In this document: piece after piece, positions 35,920 to 43,643 of the stretch
Layout: every line of letters starts with the position of its first letter
Position numbering within the stretch: position 1 is the stretch's first letter
Origin: an uncultured Oscillospiraceae bacterium
Lineage (GTDB): Bacteria > Bacillota > Clostridia > Oscillospirales > Oscillospiraceae
Reading direction: 5' to 3'
Assembly: GCA_947625045.1 (NCBI GenBank)
Contig: CANQMW010000006.1
Location: 49,556 to 113,555, forward strand
DNA length: 64,000 nt
Notes under the pieces: model-generated
What the model was told of the DNA's origin: nothing
What the model saw: the letters and a program-made list of their open reading frames with translations, nothing else
Database searches by the model: none
Translations under genes and position numbers: made by a program

Positions 35920-36089
35920 GGAAATACGGCAAGCGCGATAACCCGGACTATGACCCGGGCCACTGTTTCACGGCCGTTCGCTGCGAGAAGTGCGGCGAGT
36001 ATTACGAGACGGACCGGCCTCACGTCTGCCGAAAGAAAAATAGCTGGCCTTTTGACGAGGAAAAGGAGAAGAGAGGGGAAAGAAAATGA
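35916..36089 (+). CDS. Small zinc-ribbon-like phage protein
   Basis: Fifty-seven residues from GTG 35916 (overlapping the previous stop) to 36089 (overlapping the next start). Contains VRCEKCGEYYETDRPHVC, a C-x2-C ... H-x-C zinc-binding pattern, and a highly charged tail. Too short for most gene finders, but coupling on both sides supports it. Confidence 0.6.
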   Translation: MRKYGKRDNPDYDPGHCFTAVRCEKCGEYYETDRPHVCRKKNSWPFDEEKEKRGERK

Positions 36090-36466
36090 ACATTGATGCT
36101 ACGATCAAGGTTTTGTCCAATGAGCGGGCCTGCGTGGTTCGGCAGACAGAAGGTGGATGCGATAGAAAGTGCGATGGATGCGACCTTGTTTTGCCGGACC
36201 GAATGATATTATCCGCCTACGGAACGGCGATAGATATTCTTTTGTCGCAGCAGGAGAAAGAGAAGAACGAGCCGTTGACAGAAGATCAGCTCCTGGATAT
36301 GAACGGGATGCCGGCGTATGATGCCATCTTCAAGAAGTGGTGCCTGATAAAGAGAAGTTCGTCTGGGCGAGGGATTATATGCGTCTATGAGAACGGAACC
36401 ACAATAGGCGATCCGTTTCTTGGAAGAGAATATTACCGCCGACCGCCGGAGGAGGGGCAGACATGA
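36086..36466 (+). CDS. Hypothetical phage protein with Cys cluster
   Basis: A 126-residue protein starting at an ATGA overlap. GGCDRKCDGCDLVLPD (residues ~23-38) gives a C-x3-C-x2-C cluster; a helix with LLSQQEKEK follows. Unrecognised beyond that. Confidence 0.55.
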   Translation: MNIDATIKVLSNERACVVRQTEGGCDRKCDGCDLVLPDRMILSAYGTAIDILLSQQEKEKNEPLTEDQLLDMNGMPAYDAIFKKWCLIKRSSSGRGIICVYENGTTIGDPFLGREYYRRPPEEGQT

Positions 36467-36714
36467 GGATCAGGATGCTGGAAACGGTGAGGCCGTGTTT
36501 TCCGGGAGGGACCATCCTGAAATCCGGGATGGAGTATGAGGCTGGGGCAAATAAGCATGGCGCGGTATACGCCATTACGGCCACGGGAAGCGTTGGTATG
36601 AAGCCGGGCGAATTTGAGTTCCTGACCGCGCCTGCCTGGGTGCTGGACATCTGGAAGGAGAAATACCCGGATATGTGTTCAAACTGCAAAATCGAGGAGG
36701 AACCGAAATGCTGA
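36463..36714 (+). CDS. Hypothetical phage protein
   Basis: Eighty-three residues; starts at ATGA overlap and overlaps the next gene by seven bases. The N-terminal part (TVRPCFPGGTILKSGMEYEA) looks like a small beta-barrel; C-terminal CSNC pair. No function inferred. Confidence 0.5.
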   Translation: MRIRMLETVRPCFPGGTILKSGMEYEAGANKHGAVYAITATGSVGMKPGEFEFLTAPAWVLDIWKEKYPDMCSNCKIEEEPKC

Positions 36715-36965
36715 CGGAGAACGAATTGACGATCTGCCGGGCGACCGGGGCAAAATGGGTAGCGAGGGACGATAACCCCCTCGGCTTGGCGAACATCTAC
36801 ATCACGGAGGAGCGTCCGCCGCAGGACACGAGAGGGTGCTATGTTGGCACCGGTAAGCTGGGTATCATGGACGCCCGGGTGTTCCCCAGTCTGGAGCGTG
36901 GGGACTGCATCAAGGTATCAGGAGATCAGCCAGACGGGAAGGAGACGGCGGCATGGAAACGCTGA
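36708..36965 (+). CDS. Hypothetical phage protein
   Basis: Eighty-five residues starting at ATG 36708 after [25 protein letters not shown] and a [12 protein letters not shown] segment suggest a small beta-rich fold. Overlaps the next start by 13 bases. Confidence 0.5.
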   Translation: MLTENELTICRATGAKWVARDDNPLGLANIYITEERPPQDTRGCYVGTGKLGIMDARVFPSLERGDCIKVSGDQPDGKETAAWKR

Positions 36966-37315
36966 ATACCATACAGAAAACGGACAAGCTGAACAAGATT
37001 TACCGCTTTGGAAGCCCTGGCCCAGGCGGCGCCTACCACGCCTACGTCATATCCTACGAGGGAAGATGTAGAGAGATTGGCGAGCTGATAGCTTTCCAGC
37101 GCGGGCCACGCGACGCCAAGGGCTCGCAGCCGGGCGCACTGGACGAGGACCTGCTGGAAATCGTGCGGGACCGCCTGACGCTTTTCCAGGCCGGCGAGTT
37201 TGCCTGCCGGGAGAACGCCCTGGCTCTCACGCATATCGAGGAGGCCCTAATGTGGCTGAACCGACGCAAGGAGGACCGTAAGGAGCGCGGGGTCCTGGGG
37301 ACCTACGAGAAGTAA
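36953..37315 (+). CDS. Possible Acb2/Tad1-like cyclic-nucleotide sponge (anti-CBASS/anti-Thoeris)
   Basis: A 120-residue phage protein. After a short N-terminal part ([17 protein letters not shown]) comes the block [31 protein letters not shown], then [23 protein letters not shown] and the ending [10 protein letters not shown] recall this second half, a helical hairpin with N-A-x-x-x-T/L-x-x-I-x-E-A-x-x-W, in proteins annotated with the Acb2/Tad1 hairpin domain, which sequester signalling nucleotides of CBASS and Thoeris defence. The assignment is by memory of the pattern and not proven. Start ATG 36953 after GGAGACGG. Confidence 0.4.
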   Translation: METLNTIQKTDKLNKIYRFGSPGPGGAYHAYVISYEGRCREIGELIAFQRGPRDAKGSQPGALDEDLLEIVRDRLTLFQAGEFACRENALALTHIEEALMWLNRRKEDRKERGVLGTYEK

Positions 37316-37327
37316 GGAGGAGACAAA

Positions 37328-38020
37328 ATGAGCGATATGGGATATAGCGGGGCCATTATAAGGCTGACAACGGATGCCCCGGACGACAACATGAGCATGG
37401 CCCTCAACCTGTTCTTTGCCAAGGATGGGGTGGCATGGGCCCGCGAATGCGGGCCGGAGCCGGAGTTTGGAGACATCAAGCTCACGGACCTCATCCGCCT
37501 GGCGGCCAAGACCATGAAGCTGGATGACCTGGAGCTGCCGGAGGACGACAGCGACCTTGACTGCCTTATGGCGGACATGGTGGGAGATGGGCCGGAGGAG
37601 CCGGAAGGGCTCCTCGCCATCATCCACACCGCTGGCTGGGCCTTTGCGGAGCTTCGGGCCCGCCTGAAAGACTACGAGGACAGCGGGGCGCCCCGCATCG
37701 ACGATAAGGAGCTGGCGACGCTGGAGAAGGCGGTGCAGGAGTTCGGAGCCCCGGCCCAGGTGGATATGGCTATCGAGGAAATGAGCGAGCTCACCAAGGC
37801 CCTTCTCAAACACCGGCGCTACTGCGAAGGCTGCCAGGCGAAGGAGGAGGACAGGCTGGAGGAGGCCATAGCCGAGGAGATGGCGGACGTGTTCATCATG
37901 CTCTACCAGCTAATTTACATATTCGGCAACGCTGAGCAGGTCCAGAAGGTGGTATGGGGAAAGATCGAGCGGCTGCAAAAGCGATTCCAGGCTAAGGACA
38001 AAAGGGAGGAAACGCCATGA
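37328..38020 (+). CDS. MazG-like nucleotide pyrophosphohydrolase with N-terminal extension
   Basis: Residues ~135-225 carry the all-alpha NTP pyrophosphatase pattern: VDMAIEEMSELTKALLKH with the EExxE helix and EEMADVFIMLYQL with the second acidic E-x2-D site. These enzymes hydrolyse dNTPs or alarmone-related nucleotides. The N-terminal 130 residues are acidic and unrecognised. Start ATG 37328 after AAGGAGGAG; overlaps the radical SAM gene by four bases. Confidence 0.75.
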   Translation: MSDMGYSGAIIRLTTDAPDDNMSMALNLFFAKDGVAWARECGPEPEFGDIKLTDLIRLAAKTMKLDDLELPEDDSDLDCLMADMVGDGPEEPEGLLAIIHTAGWAFAELRARLKDYEDSGAPRIDDKELATLEKAVQEFGAPAQVDMAIEEMSELTKALLKHRRYCEGCQAKEEDRLEEAIAEEMADVFIMLYQLIYIFGNAEQVQKVVWGKIERLQKRFQAKDKREETP

Positions 38021-38724
38021 GCGGACCGATATATGAGCCGCGTGGAGCGGCAAAGGAGTACGGGGACTACGCACTGAACATCTACACGGGGTGCCCCCAT
38101 GAGTGCTGGTATTGCTTCGCCCCTGGCGTACTGCACAAGGTCAGGGAGGAGTTTCACAGACATGTGGAGCCGCGGAGCATCCTGATACCGCTGGAGCGGC
38201 AGCTTGCCAAAGAGGACTTCCGGGGAAAGACGGTGCATCTGTGCTTTACCTGTGATCCGTACCCTACGGGCTATGACACCACGCCCACGCGGGAGGTCAT
38301 AAAGCTGCTCAAAGGCGCCGGGGCCAACGTTCAGATACTCACCAAGGGGGACGGCAGCCGGGACTTCGATCTGCTGGACGGTGAGGATTGGTACGGGATA
38401 ACGCTCACGGGGGCAAAAATGGAACAGGAGCCAGGTGCCGAGAACAGCTTTACACGTTGGTACAGTCTGCTGGACGCGAGAAAACACGGGATAAAAACAT
38501 GGATTTCGTTTGAGCCAGTGATAGATGCGGAGCGTGTGCTGGCATGGCTTGGTGGGACTGTTGCTCCCGCGGCGGACCGGGTGAAGATCGGCAAGCTGAA
38601 CTACCACCCGTCGGACATCAACTGGGCGGAGTTTGGCCGCCGTGCCGAGGCTCTTTGTCAGGAGCTTGGCCTGGACTATACCATCAAGGAATCGCTGCGG
38701 CGGGAAATGGAGCGGGAGGCATGA
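38017..38724 (+). CDS. Phage-encoded radical SAM protein (SPL-like)
   Basis: A 235-residue protein with the CxxxCxxC cluster motif in NIYTGCPHECWYC near residue 27, then VHLCFTCDPYPTGYD and TPTREVIKLL, resembling the spore photoproduct lyase-like radical SAM group (often found in phages and annotated as phage Gp37Gp68 type). It should bind a [4Fe-4S] cluster and cleave SAM. Whether it repairs or modifies DNA, or modifies a protein, is unknown. Coupled by ATGA to genes on both sides. Confidence 0.8.
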   Translation: MSGPIYEPRGAAKEYGDYALNIYTGCPHECWYCFAPGVLHKVREEFHRHVEPRSILIPLERQLAKEDFRGKTVHLCFTCDPYPTGYDTTPTREVIKLLKGAGANVQILTKGDGSRDFDLLDGEDWYGITLTGAKMEQEPGAENSFTRWYSLLDARKHGIKTWISFEPVIDAERVLAWLGGTVAPAADRVKIGKLNYHPSDINWAEFGRRAEALCQELGLDYTIKESLRREMEREA

Positions 38725-39119
38725 GAATGCAAGGAATAAAAGCGGTCTGTACCAATGACGAGGCTAGGGAGTATTTCAAGAATAAGGGCCTTTCCTACCG
38801 GAATATCACGGAGGGCGAGATCCTTATGCTGGTGATGCTCCTCAACAGGGAGTTGAAGAAGTCAAACCGGGCACAGGAAACATCAGCCGATATGAGCCTG
38901 AGCAAGAAGATCAACATGAAAAAACGGTCGAATGGCTCTATTATCAGCTGTTACCTGTATATGAACGCACACTACTTCACCCAGAGAGAGTGCATCAGCT
39001 TTAATACTGATGGTTTCATCGGTTTTGCTGGCTGGGCTGACCAAGGCAATCTTAATCCTATCAGGCGGGCTTTCCTTGCCTGGTGTGACTTGGTGGCGGA
39101 AACGGAGGCGGAGGCATGA
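38721..39119 (+). CDS. Hypothetical phage protein
   Basis: A 132-residue protein starting at ATG 38721 (overlap ATGA). N-terminal helices (NDEAREYFKNKGLSYRNIT), then a mixed region with FTQRECISFNTDGFIGFAGWAD, which looks like a beta domain. Unrecognised; overlaps the next gene by four bases. Confidence 0.55.
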   Translation: MRMQGIKAVCTNDEAREYFKNKGLSYRNITEGEILMLVMLLNRELKKSNRAQETSADMSLSKKINMKKRSNGSIISCYLYMNAHYFTQRECISFNTDGFIGFAGWADQGNLNPIRRAFLAWCDLVAETEAEA

Positions 39120-39304
39120 GAAAAACCTTTTGCGATAAGTGCGGCGCGGAACTGGAGGAAATGAAGGATATCCGCCTGGATTGGAACTCTGGCGTGCTGC
39201 AGGAGAAGATGGGCTTTATCCCCCGCCGCGCCATGTATCAGCTCTGCGGGAAGTGCGCCGCTGAGGTGGACAAGTTCATCAACACGAAAGGGGAAAAGGC
39301 ATGA
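39116..39304 (+). CDS. Small two-CxxC zinc-ribbon protein
   Basis: Sixty-two residues with FCDKCGAEL at 6 and LCGKCAAEV at 43, a compact zinc ribbon. Coupled at both ends by four-base overlaps. Probable nucleic-acid or protein contact factor; no defined role. Confidence 0.65.
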   Translation: MRKTFCDKCGAELEEMKDIRLDWNSGVLQEKMGFIPRRAMYQLCGKCAAEVDKFINTKGEKA

Positions 39305-39930
39305 AGCCTATACTGTTTAACGGCGATATGGTCCGGGCCATCCTGGAGGGCCGCAAGACCGTCACCAGGCGGGTGATAAAGCCGCAGCCGATATATGACG
39401 GAAAGATGTGGCGCGTTGGAAACAATGGATGCGGGTGGGGAAATGAGGTCAAGAAAATCCGGCTTGACAGCAGACACACCATGAGCGGCTTTTTATCGCC
39501 ATACCAGCCAGGCGATATCCTCTATGTGCGGGAAACGTGGATGTATATATATTGCCATAGATGCGGCAATGGCATAGCGGGGTATTGTTTCAATGGTCCC
39601 CCTGATGACAGAGGGGGATGTTATATGTACCGGGCGAGCCACGAAATTGAGAGTGGTGATGCACGATGGCACCCGTCCATACACATGCCGCGGGAGGCCG
39701 CCAGGCTGTTCCTTCGCGTGACTGATGTACGTGTGGAGCGCTTGAAGGATATGGAGCCGGATGGAGCCAGGAAAGAAGGGTTTTGGACCTACGGGGATTT
39801 TATGAGAGCGTGGGACGGATTGATACGTCCGAAAGACCGGGATCTGTACGGCTGGAATGCGAATCCGTGGGTATGGGTAATCGAGTTTAAGCGGATAAGC
39901 AAGGAGGAGGCGAAAAAGTGGATCGGTTGA
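39301..39930 (+). CDS. Phage ASCH/PUA-like protein
   Basis: A 209-residue protein starting MKPILFNGDMVRAILEG, with KTVTRRVIKPQP, PYQPGDILYVRETW, ARWHPSIHMPREAARLFLRVTDVRVERL and final WVWVIEF. This is the common phage protein with an ASCH (PUA-related) fold in which RKTVTRR and GDxLYVRE are the signature. A role in nucleic-acid or modified-nucleoside handling is suspected from the fold. Coupled by overlap to both neighbours. Confidence 0.75.
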   Translation: MKPILFNGDMVRAILEGRKTVTRRVIKPQPIYDGKMWRVGNNGCGWGNEVKKIRLDSRHTMSGFLSPYQPGDILYVRETWMYIYCHRCGNGIAGYCFNGPPDDRGGCYMYRASHEIESGDARWHPSIHMPREAARLFLRVTDVRVERLKDMEPDGARKEGFWTYGDFMRAWDGLIRPKDRDLYGWNANPWVWVIEFKRISKEEAKKWIG

Positions 39931-40268
39931 CAGAGAGAAATAAGCACGGCGTGGCCGAGATGCGGTTTGACCTTCCTGCGGGCCTGGACCGGAACCCGGT
40001 CGCCCGGCTGGCGGACTATGAGGACACCGGCTTGATGCCGGCGGAGGTCGTCGCGCTGAAAGCTGAGCGGGACGCTGCGGTAAAGGACATCGAGGAAATG
40101 TTACGCCTACCCCGCGATCACACTGACTGCATTCATTTTTGCAGATATGATCCGGCCGGAGACTGCCCATTTAGCTTTGGGAAAGATTGTGAACCGAAGT
40201 GGCGAGGCCCTGAAAAAGACTGTTTATTCTACAGAAGATACCCGAATGAGCGGGAGAAGACGACATGA
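39918..40268 (+). CDS. Phage protein with 'RLADYEDTGL' module and Cys-rich tail
   Basis: A 116-residue protein from GTG 39918 after AGGAGG. It carries DRLTERNKHG..., VARLADYEDTGLMPAEVVALKAERDAA, the same module as the start of the peptidase-like gene at 35362, followed by a Cys-rich tail (CIHFCRYDPAGDCPF). The module is frequent in clostridial phages and of unknown function; here it may act as a partner tag. Confidence 0.6.
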   Translation: MDRLTERNKHGVAEMRFDLPAGLDRNPVARLADYEDTGLMPAEVVALKAERDAAVKDIEEMLRLPRDHTDCIHFCRYDPAGDCPFSFGKDCEPKWRGPEKDCLFYRRYPNEREKTT

Positions 40269-40846
40269 GCGGGATCAACGAGCGCGAAAGCTGGTACAAA
40301 ACAGAGGAACCGCAGTGGCTCGTTGTGTTTTATGAACCGCCCCGGCCATCGCCGACCGCCTCGTTTTTCAGAGGCATAAAGGAGAAACTGGGTCGCTATG
40401 CGCGGCGCGTGACGGAATTACCTGCTCGCGCAGGAGGAGGACAAGACGTGAGGCTCTATTCAATGGATGAAGTGGCGGAGATCATCGCCAAGTTTACCAC
40501 CGAGGATAAGGGGACCGGGGAAATGCTGCGGGGACCGCTTTGCCGCGAGTGCAGGAGAAAGAAGGGACCGGGAGCCGACTGTGATACCTGTCCGTTGGAT
40601 GATATGACCGACAAGGACCTGGCGATGAAGTGGCTGGAGCGGATGGATGCAGAGAAAGTCGCCGCTGGCCTGGCGAAGGAGTGGATGAAACAGCAGGGGG
40701 TGGAGCGCACCTGCCAGAACTGCGGCCACTATGACGATCACATCAAAAAGTGTCTGTGCGGGGACGCCGAGATCGTGCCGGACCCGGCGCCTGGCGAGCC
40801 TCCCTGCGCGGCGTGGGAGCCAAGAAAGGAGAGCTGTCATGTCTGA
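40265..40846 (+). CDS. Cys-rich phage protein
   Basis: A 193-residue protein with two Cys-rich segments: CRECRRKKGPGADCDTCP near residue 93 and CQNCGHYDDHIKKCLCGDAE near residue 155. A second possible start with its own purine-rich site (GGAGGAGGACAAG) lies at GTG ~40448, so a shorter form beginning VRLYSMDEVAEII may be the main product. Function unknown. Confidence 0.55.
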   Translation: MSGINERESWYKTEEPQWLVVFYEPPRPSPTASFFRGIKEKLGRYARRVTELPARAGGGQDVRLYSMDEVAEIIAKFTTEDKGTGEMLRGPLCRECRRKKGPGADCDTCPLDDMTDKDLAMKWLERMDAEKVAAGLAKEWMKQQGVERTCQNCGHYDDHIKKCLCGDAEIVPDPAPGEPPCAAWEPRKESCHV

Positions 40847-41231
40847 TTTTATGCGGGAAGAGCAATACCGGGCGCGACGGGACTACACCTGCCACCTTTG
40901 CGGGGGGATGATAAGGGCCGGGACTGAGTACATATACGTCGTGTCAAAGTATGAGGGCCGCCTGAACGACTATCGTCGGCATATCCACTGTGATGCGCTG
41001 CTGAACGCCTGGGCGGCGGAGACCGGCGCCTGTGAGTTCTCGGAATATGAGATAGGCGAATACCTGTACGACGAGGTGTGCCGTTCCTGCGGCCTTCGGG
41101 AAACAGACGGGTGTGCGGAGGTGACCGCCTTCTCCTGCGATGCTGTGTTGACGGCGCTGCTGAATGCTTCGCCGACGCTGCTGACGGCGGCCCGGGAAAG
41201 CGCGCGGGTGAGCAAGGAGGGCGAGGCATGA
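40839..41231 (+). CDS. Phage zinc-finger-like protein
   Basis: A 130-residue protein from ATG 40839 after AAAGGAGAG. DYTCHLCGGMIRAGTEYIYVV and YRRHIHCDALL form a C-x2-C ... H-x3-C/H treble-clef-like pattern as in HNH-related or PARP-like zinc fingers, but no nuclease residues are obvious. A second pair, CRSCGLRETDGC, lies later. Confidence 0.55.
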   Translation: MSDFMREEQYRARRDYTCHLCGGMIRAGTEYIYVVSKYEGRLNDYRRHIHCDALLNAWAAETGACEFSEYEIGEYLYDEVCRSCGLRETDGCAEVTAFSCDAVLTALLNASPTLLTAARESARVSKEGEA

Positions 41232-41713
41232 GCGAGAGCGTGGAGCGGGCGGAGGCCGCGGCGGTGGTCTGCAACCGGGATATACCCATTCTGCAGGAGG
41301 TTCTGCCGGTCATGCAGCTTGTGGACAAGACGGAGGAGCTGCGGGGATGGCAGCGGGGCCGGGCGGAGAAGATCACCGCCAATCTGACCGGTTTGCCCCG
41401 GGGCGGGGACGCCCTGGGCCTGGACGGCGTGGTGGCGGCCCTGGACGAGCTGGACAGGAAGCAGGCCGGGGAGTGCCGGGAGTATGCCTGCCGCCTGCGG
41501 GCGGCCCAGCGGATATTAAACGGCATAGAGAGCCTTACCATGCGGGCCTTCGTCATGATGAAGTACGTCATGGGCCTGCGCGACGGCGAGATCCGGCAGC
41601 AGCTCAACATGACGCGCCGGGGGTTTGAACGGGCCCGCCGGAGCGTGGAGGATGCGCCGGATATGGCATCCGTGAAGTGGAGAGAACGCTATATCGTGAG
41701 CGAGGACACATAA
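41228..41713 (+). CDS. ArpU/sigma-70 region 4-like late gene regulator
   Basis: A 161-residue protein. The C-terminal part ESLTMRAFVMMKYVMGLRDGEIRQQL followed by NMTRRGFERARRSVED is a sigma region 4-like helix-turn-helix of the type in phage ArpU/RinA late activators. It lies last in the early operon, just before the DNA adenine methyltransferase and the packaging genes, the usual position for the switch to late transcription. Coupled by ATGA to its upstream neighbour. Confidence 0.7.
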   Translation: MSESVERAEAAAVVCNRDIPILQEVLPVMQLVDKTEELRGWQRGRAEKITANLTGLPRGGDALGLDGVVAALDELDRKQAGECREYACRLRAAQRILNGIESLTMRAFVMMKYVMGLRDGEIRQQLNMTRRGFERARRSVEDAPDMASVKWRERYIVSEDT

Positions 41714-42336
41714 TGAACGCCGCCTACAACATGGACTGTATGGAGGCAATGCGCTCCATGCCGGATAAGGCGTTTGACCTCGCCGTGGTAGACCCGCCAT
41801 ATGGACTTCCGCGAGACAGTTCAAATGACCGCGGAAAACTAAAAAGCCGCATTTTCAATCAGGGGAATATATCAAGATGGGACAAACCGCCCATCAAGGA
41901 ATACTTCGACGAGCTGTTCCGGGTGTCGAAAAATCAAATCATATGGGGAGGAAATTACTTTGATCTTCCCCCGTGCAGATGCTTTGTGGTATGGGACAAG
42001 CTGCAGCCGTGGGAGAATTTCAGCCGGTGCGAATACGCATGGACCAGCTTCGATATGCCGTCAAAATTATTTGCGTTTGATAACCGCTATGGGAACAAAA
42101 TTCATCCGACACAAAAGCCGATAGAACTATATGCCTATCTGTTGGCCCGATTCGCAAAACCGGGGGACAAGATACTGGACACCCACTTGGGGAGCGGGTC
42201 AAGCCGCATAGCAGCCTATGACGCCGGACTGGATTTCACGGGTTACGAGATAGACCCGGAATATTTCAAGGCCCAGGAAGAGCGTTTTGAAGCCCATGCG
42301 GCGCAGTTGAGCTTGTTTGTGGGGGGTAATACATAG
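41713..42336 (+). CDS. Phage DNA adenine N6-methyltransferase
   Basis: A 207-residue methyltransferase with motif IV DPPYGL near residue 25 and C-terminal HPTQKP plus DTHLGSGSS (SAM motif, variant of DPFxGSGT) near residue 160, thus beta class. DPPY indicates adenine N6 methylation. Second orphan methyltransferase of this phage. It starts one base inside the preceding stop (TAATG). Confidence 0.88.
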   Translation: MNAAYNMDCMEAMRSMPDKAFDLAVVDPPYGLPRDSSNDRGKLKSRIFNQGNISRWDKPPIKEYFDELFRVSKNQIIWGGNYFDLPPCRCFVVWDKLQPWENFSRCEYAWTSFDMPSKLFAFDNRYGNKIHPTQKPIELYAYLLARFAKPGDKILDTHLGSGSSRIAAYDAGLDFTGYEIDPEYFKAQEERFEAHAAQLSLFVGGNT

Positions 42337-42365
42337 GAAACTCCCAATGTCCTATTTTAAATGTG

Positions 42366-42394
42366 TTGAAATGACAAGGCATCCGTGCTATTTT
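42366..42394 (+). promoter_or_regulatory. Possible late promoter
   Basis: TTGAAA (42366-42371) and TATTTT (42389-42394) with 17-base spacing, upstream of the late genes. Moderate match. A strong terminator lies between it and the first late gene, so late expression may require antitermination. Confidence 0.4.
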
Positions 42395-42447
42395 GGTATC
42401 ACCAGAAATAGGGAGAGACAAAAATCCGGGCCAAGCCCGGGGATCAT

Positions 42448-42479
42448 GGACGGCAGGTTACACCTGGCCGTCCTTTTTT
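42448..42479 (+). terminator. Strong rho-independent terminator at the early/late boundary
   Basis: Stem GGACGG-CAGGT / ACCTG-CCGTCC (one bulged G, three-base loop) followed by six T residues. A second small hairpin, CCGGGCCAAGCCCGG, lies just upstream (about 42426-42440). These fill most of the 165-base gap 42337-42501. Confidence 0.88.
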
Positions 42480-42501
42480 ATGCCCGGAGGGAGGCGAGCG
42501 C

Positions 42502-43128
42502 ATGGCCGGCGGTATATATCTTGACGTTGACGCGAGGGACTTGAAGGACAAGATCGACCGCCTGCAGCTCGTCATGAAGCCGAAGCAGTTTGAAAATGCC
42601 ATGTACGGCATATTCAAGAGGACCGGCGGGCACGTGAAGAAGATCCTGCGGGAGGACCTGCCAAAGCAGTATGAGATCAAGCCCAAAGAGGTGGGCGATT
42701 CCGTCAGGAGCCCGAGGGTCACGTCGGGCGGCCTGGGCGTCGGCTGCTCTATCCCCATCGTCGGCCCCCGCAGGAGTATCGGCCCCGGCGGATTCAGCGC
42801 CAGCGGCGGCGCCCATGGGTGGATAAGCCTGCGCCGGAAATACCGTGTCAAGGCGCGTATCGTAAAATCCGGCCAGAGCGTACTGCCGGCCCAGGCGGAC
42901 AGCTACGGCGGCCAGCCGCCTTTCCGCAACCTGAGCGCCAAGAAGTTGAACGGTCTGGCCTTCACCCGGGCGGCCCATGGCCGGCTGCCGATCGAGAAGA
43001 TGGTCGGTATCGCCATCCCGCAGATGCCCATGAACCGGTCCGAAGCGGATGTGCAGAACGACATCAAGGACTATCTGGAGAGGCAGATCGAACAGCGTTT
43101 CAATGCGCTTATCAGGATAGGACGATGA
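42502..43128 (+). CDS. Putative minor tail protein (gpZ-like)
   Basis: A 208-residue basic protein. The C-terminal part GRLPIEKMVGIAIPQMPMN and the central RRKYRVKARIVKSG recall lambda gpZ/prophage minor tail protein Z, needed for tail completion. Position directly before the small terminase gene is unusual for a tail gene. Start ATG 42502 after GGAGGGAGG. Alternative: a head-closure protein of similar architecture. Confidence 0.5.
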   Translation: MAGGIYLDVDARDLKDKIDRLQLVMKPKQFENAMYGIFKRTGGHVKKILREDLPKQYEIKPKEVGDSVRSPRVTSGGLGVGCSIPIVGPRRSIGPGGFSASGGAHGWISLRRKYRVKARIVKSGQSVLPAQADSYGGQPPFRNLSAKKLNGLAFTRAAHGRLPIEKMVGIAIPQMPMNRSEADVQNDIKDYLERQIEQRFNALIRIGR

Positions 43129-43643
43129 ACACATCACTGACGAAAAAAGAGCTCGCGAACATCGCGGGCTATACATACAGGCGGCTTTATGACATCGACC
43201 GGGACCTGCCGGAGGATAGGAAGCTGTTTGTCGAGAGCGAGGGCGGTAAATACGACCTCGCTATTTTTGTGCAGCGGTGGGTCGAGTACAACGTGACCAA
43301 GGAGGCCCCGGAGGTCGAGGACCTGGACGTTGTAAAGGCACGCCATGAGGTCATCAAGGCCCAAAAGACGGAGCTGGAAGTGAAGCGGATGCGCGGCCAG
43401 CTTATCGACGTTCAGGACGTGCGGCGGCTGTGGGGCGGTATCGCCAACACGGTCATGCAGAACTTGATCCACCTGCCCAGTAAGCTGGCGCCCATGATCC
43501 GCATGATGGACAACACGGAGCAGATCGCCGCCATCATCGACCAGGAGATCCGGGATGTGCTGAACGCCATGGCCGACGCTCCCCTTCCCGACTACGCCGC
43601 GGAGGGCGACGAGGAGGAAGAAAGCGAGGAGGACGAGGATTGA
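43125..43643 (+). CDS. Terminase small subunit (Nu1-like DNA packaging protein)
   Basis: A 172-residue protein with N-terminal helix-turn-helix (LTKKELANIAGYTYRRLYDID), a central acidic/basic helix (VKARHEVIKAQKTELEVKRM), GQLIDVQDVRRLWGGIANTVMQN and an acidic tail. This matches Nu1-type small subunits, which recognise the cos site and recruit the large subunit. It overlaps the large-subunit gene by four bases. Confidence 0.8.
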   Translation: MNTSLTKKELANIAGYTYRRLYDIDRDLPEDRKLFVESEGGKYDLAIFVQRWVEYNVTKEAPEVEDLDVVKARHEVIKAQKTELEVKRMRGQLIDVQDVRRLWGGIANTVMQNLIHLPSKLAPMIRMMDNTEQIAAIIDQEIRDVLNAMADAPLPDYAAEGDEEEESEEDED

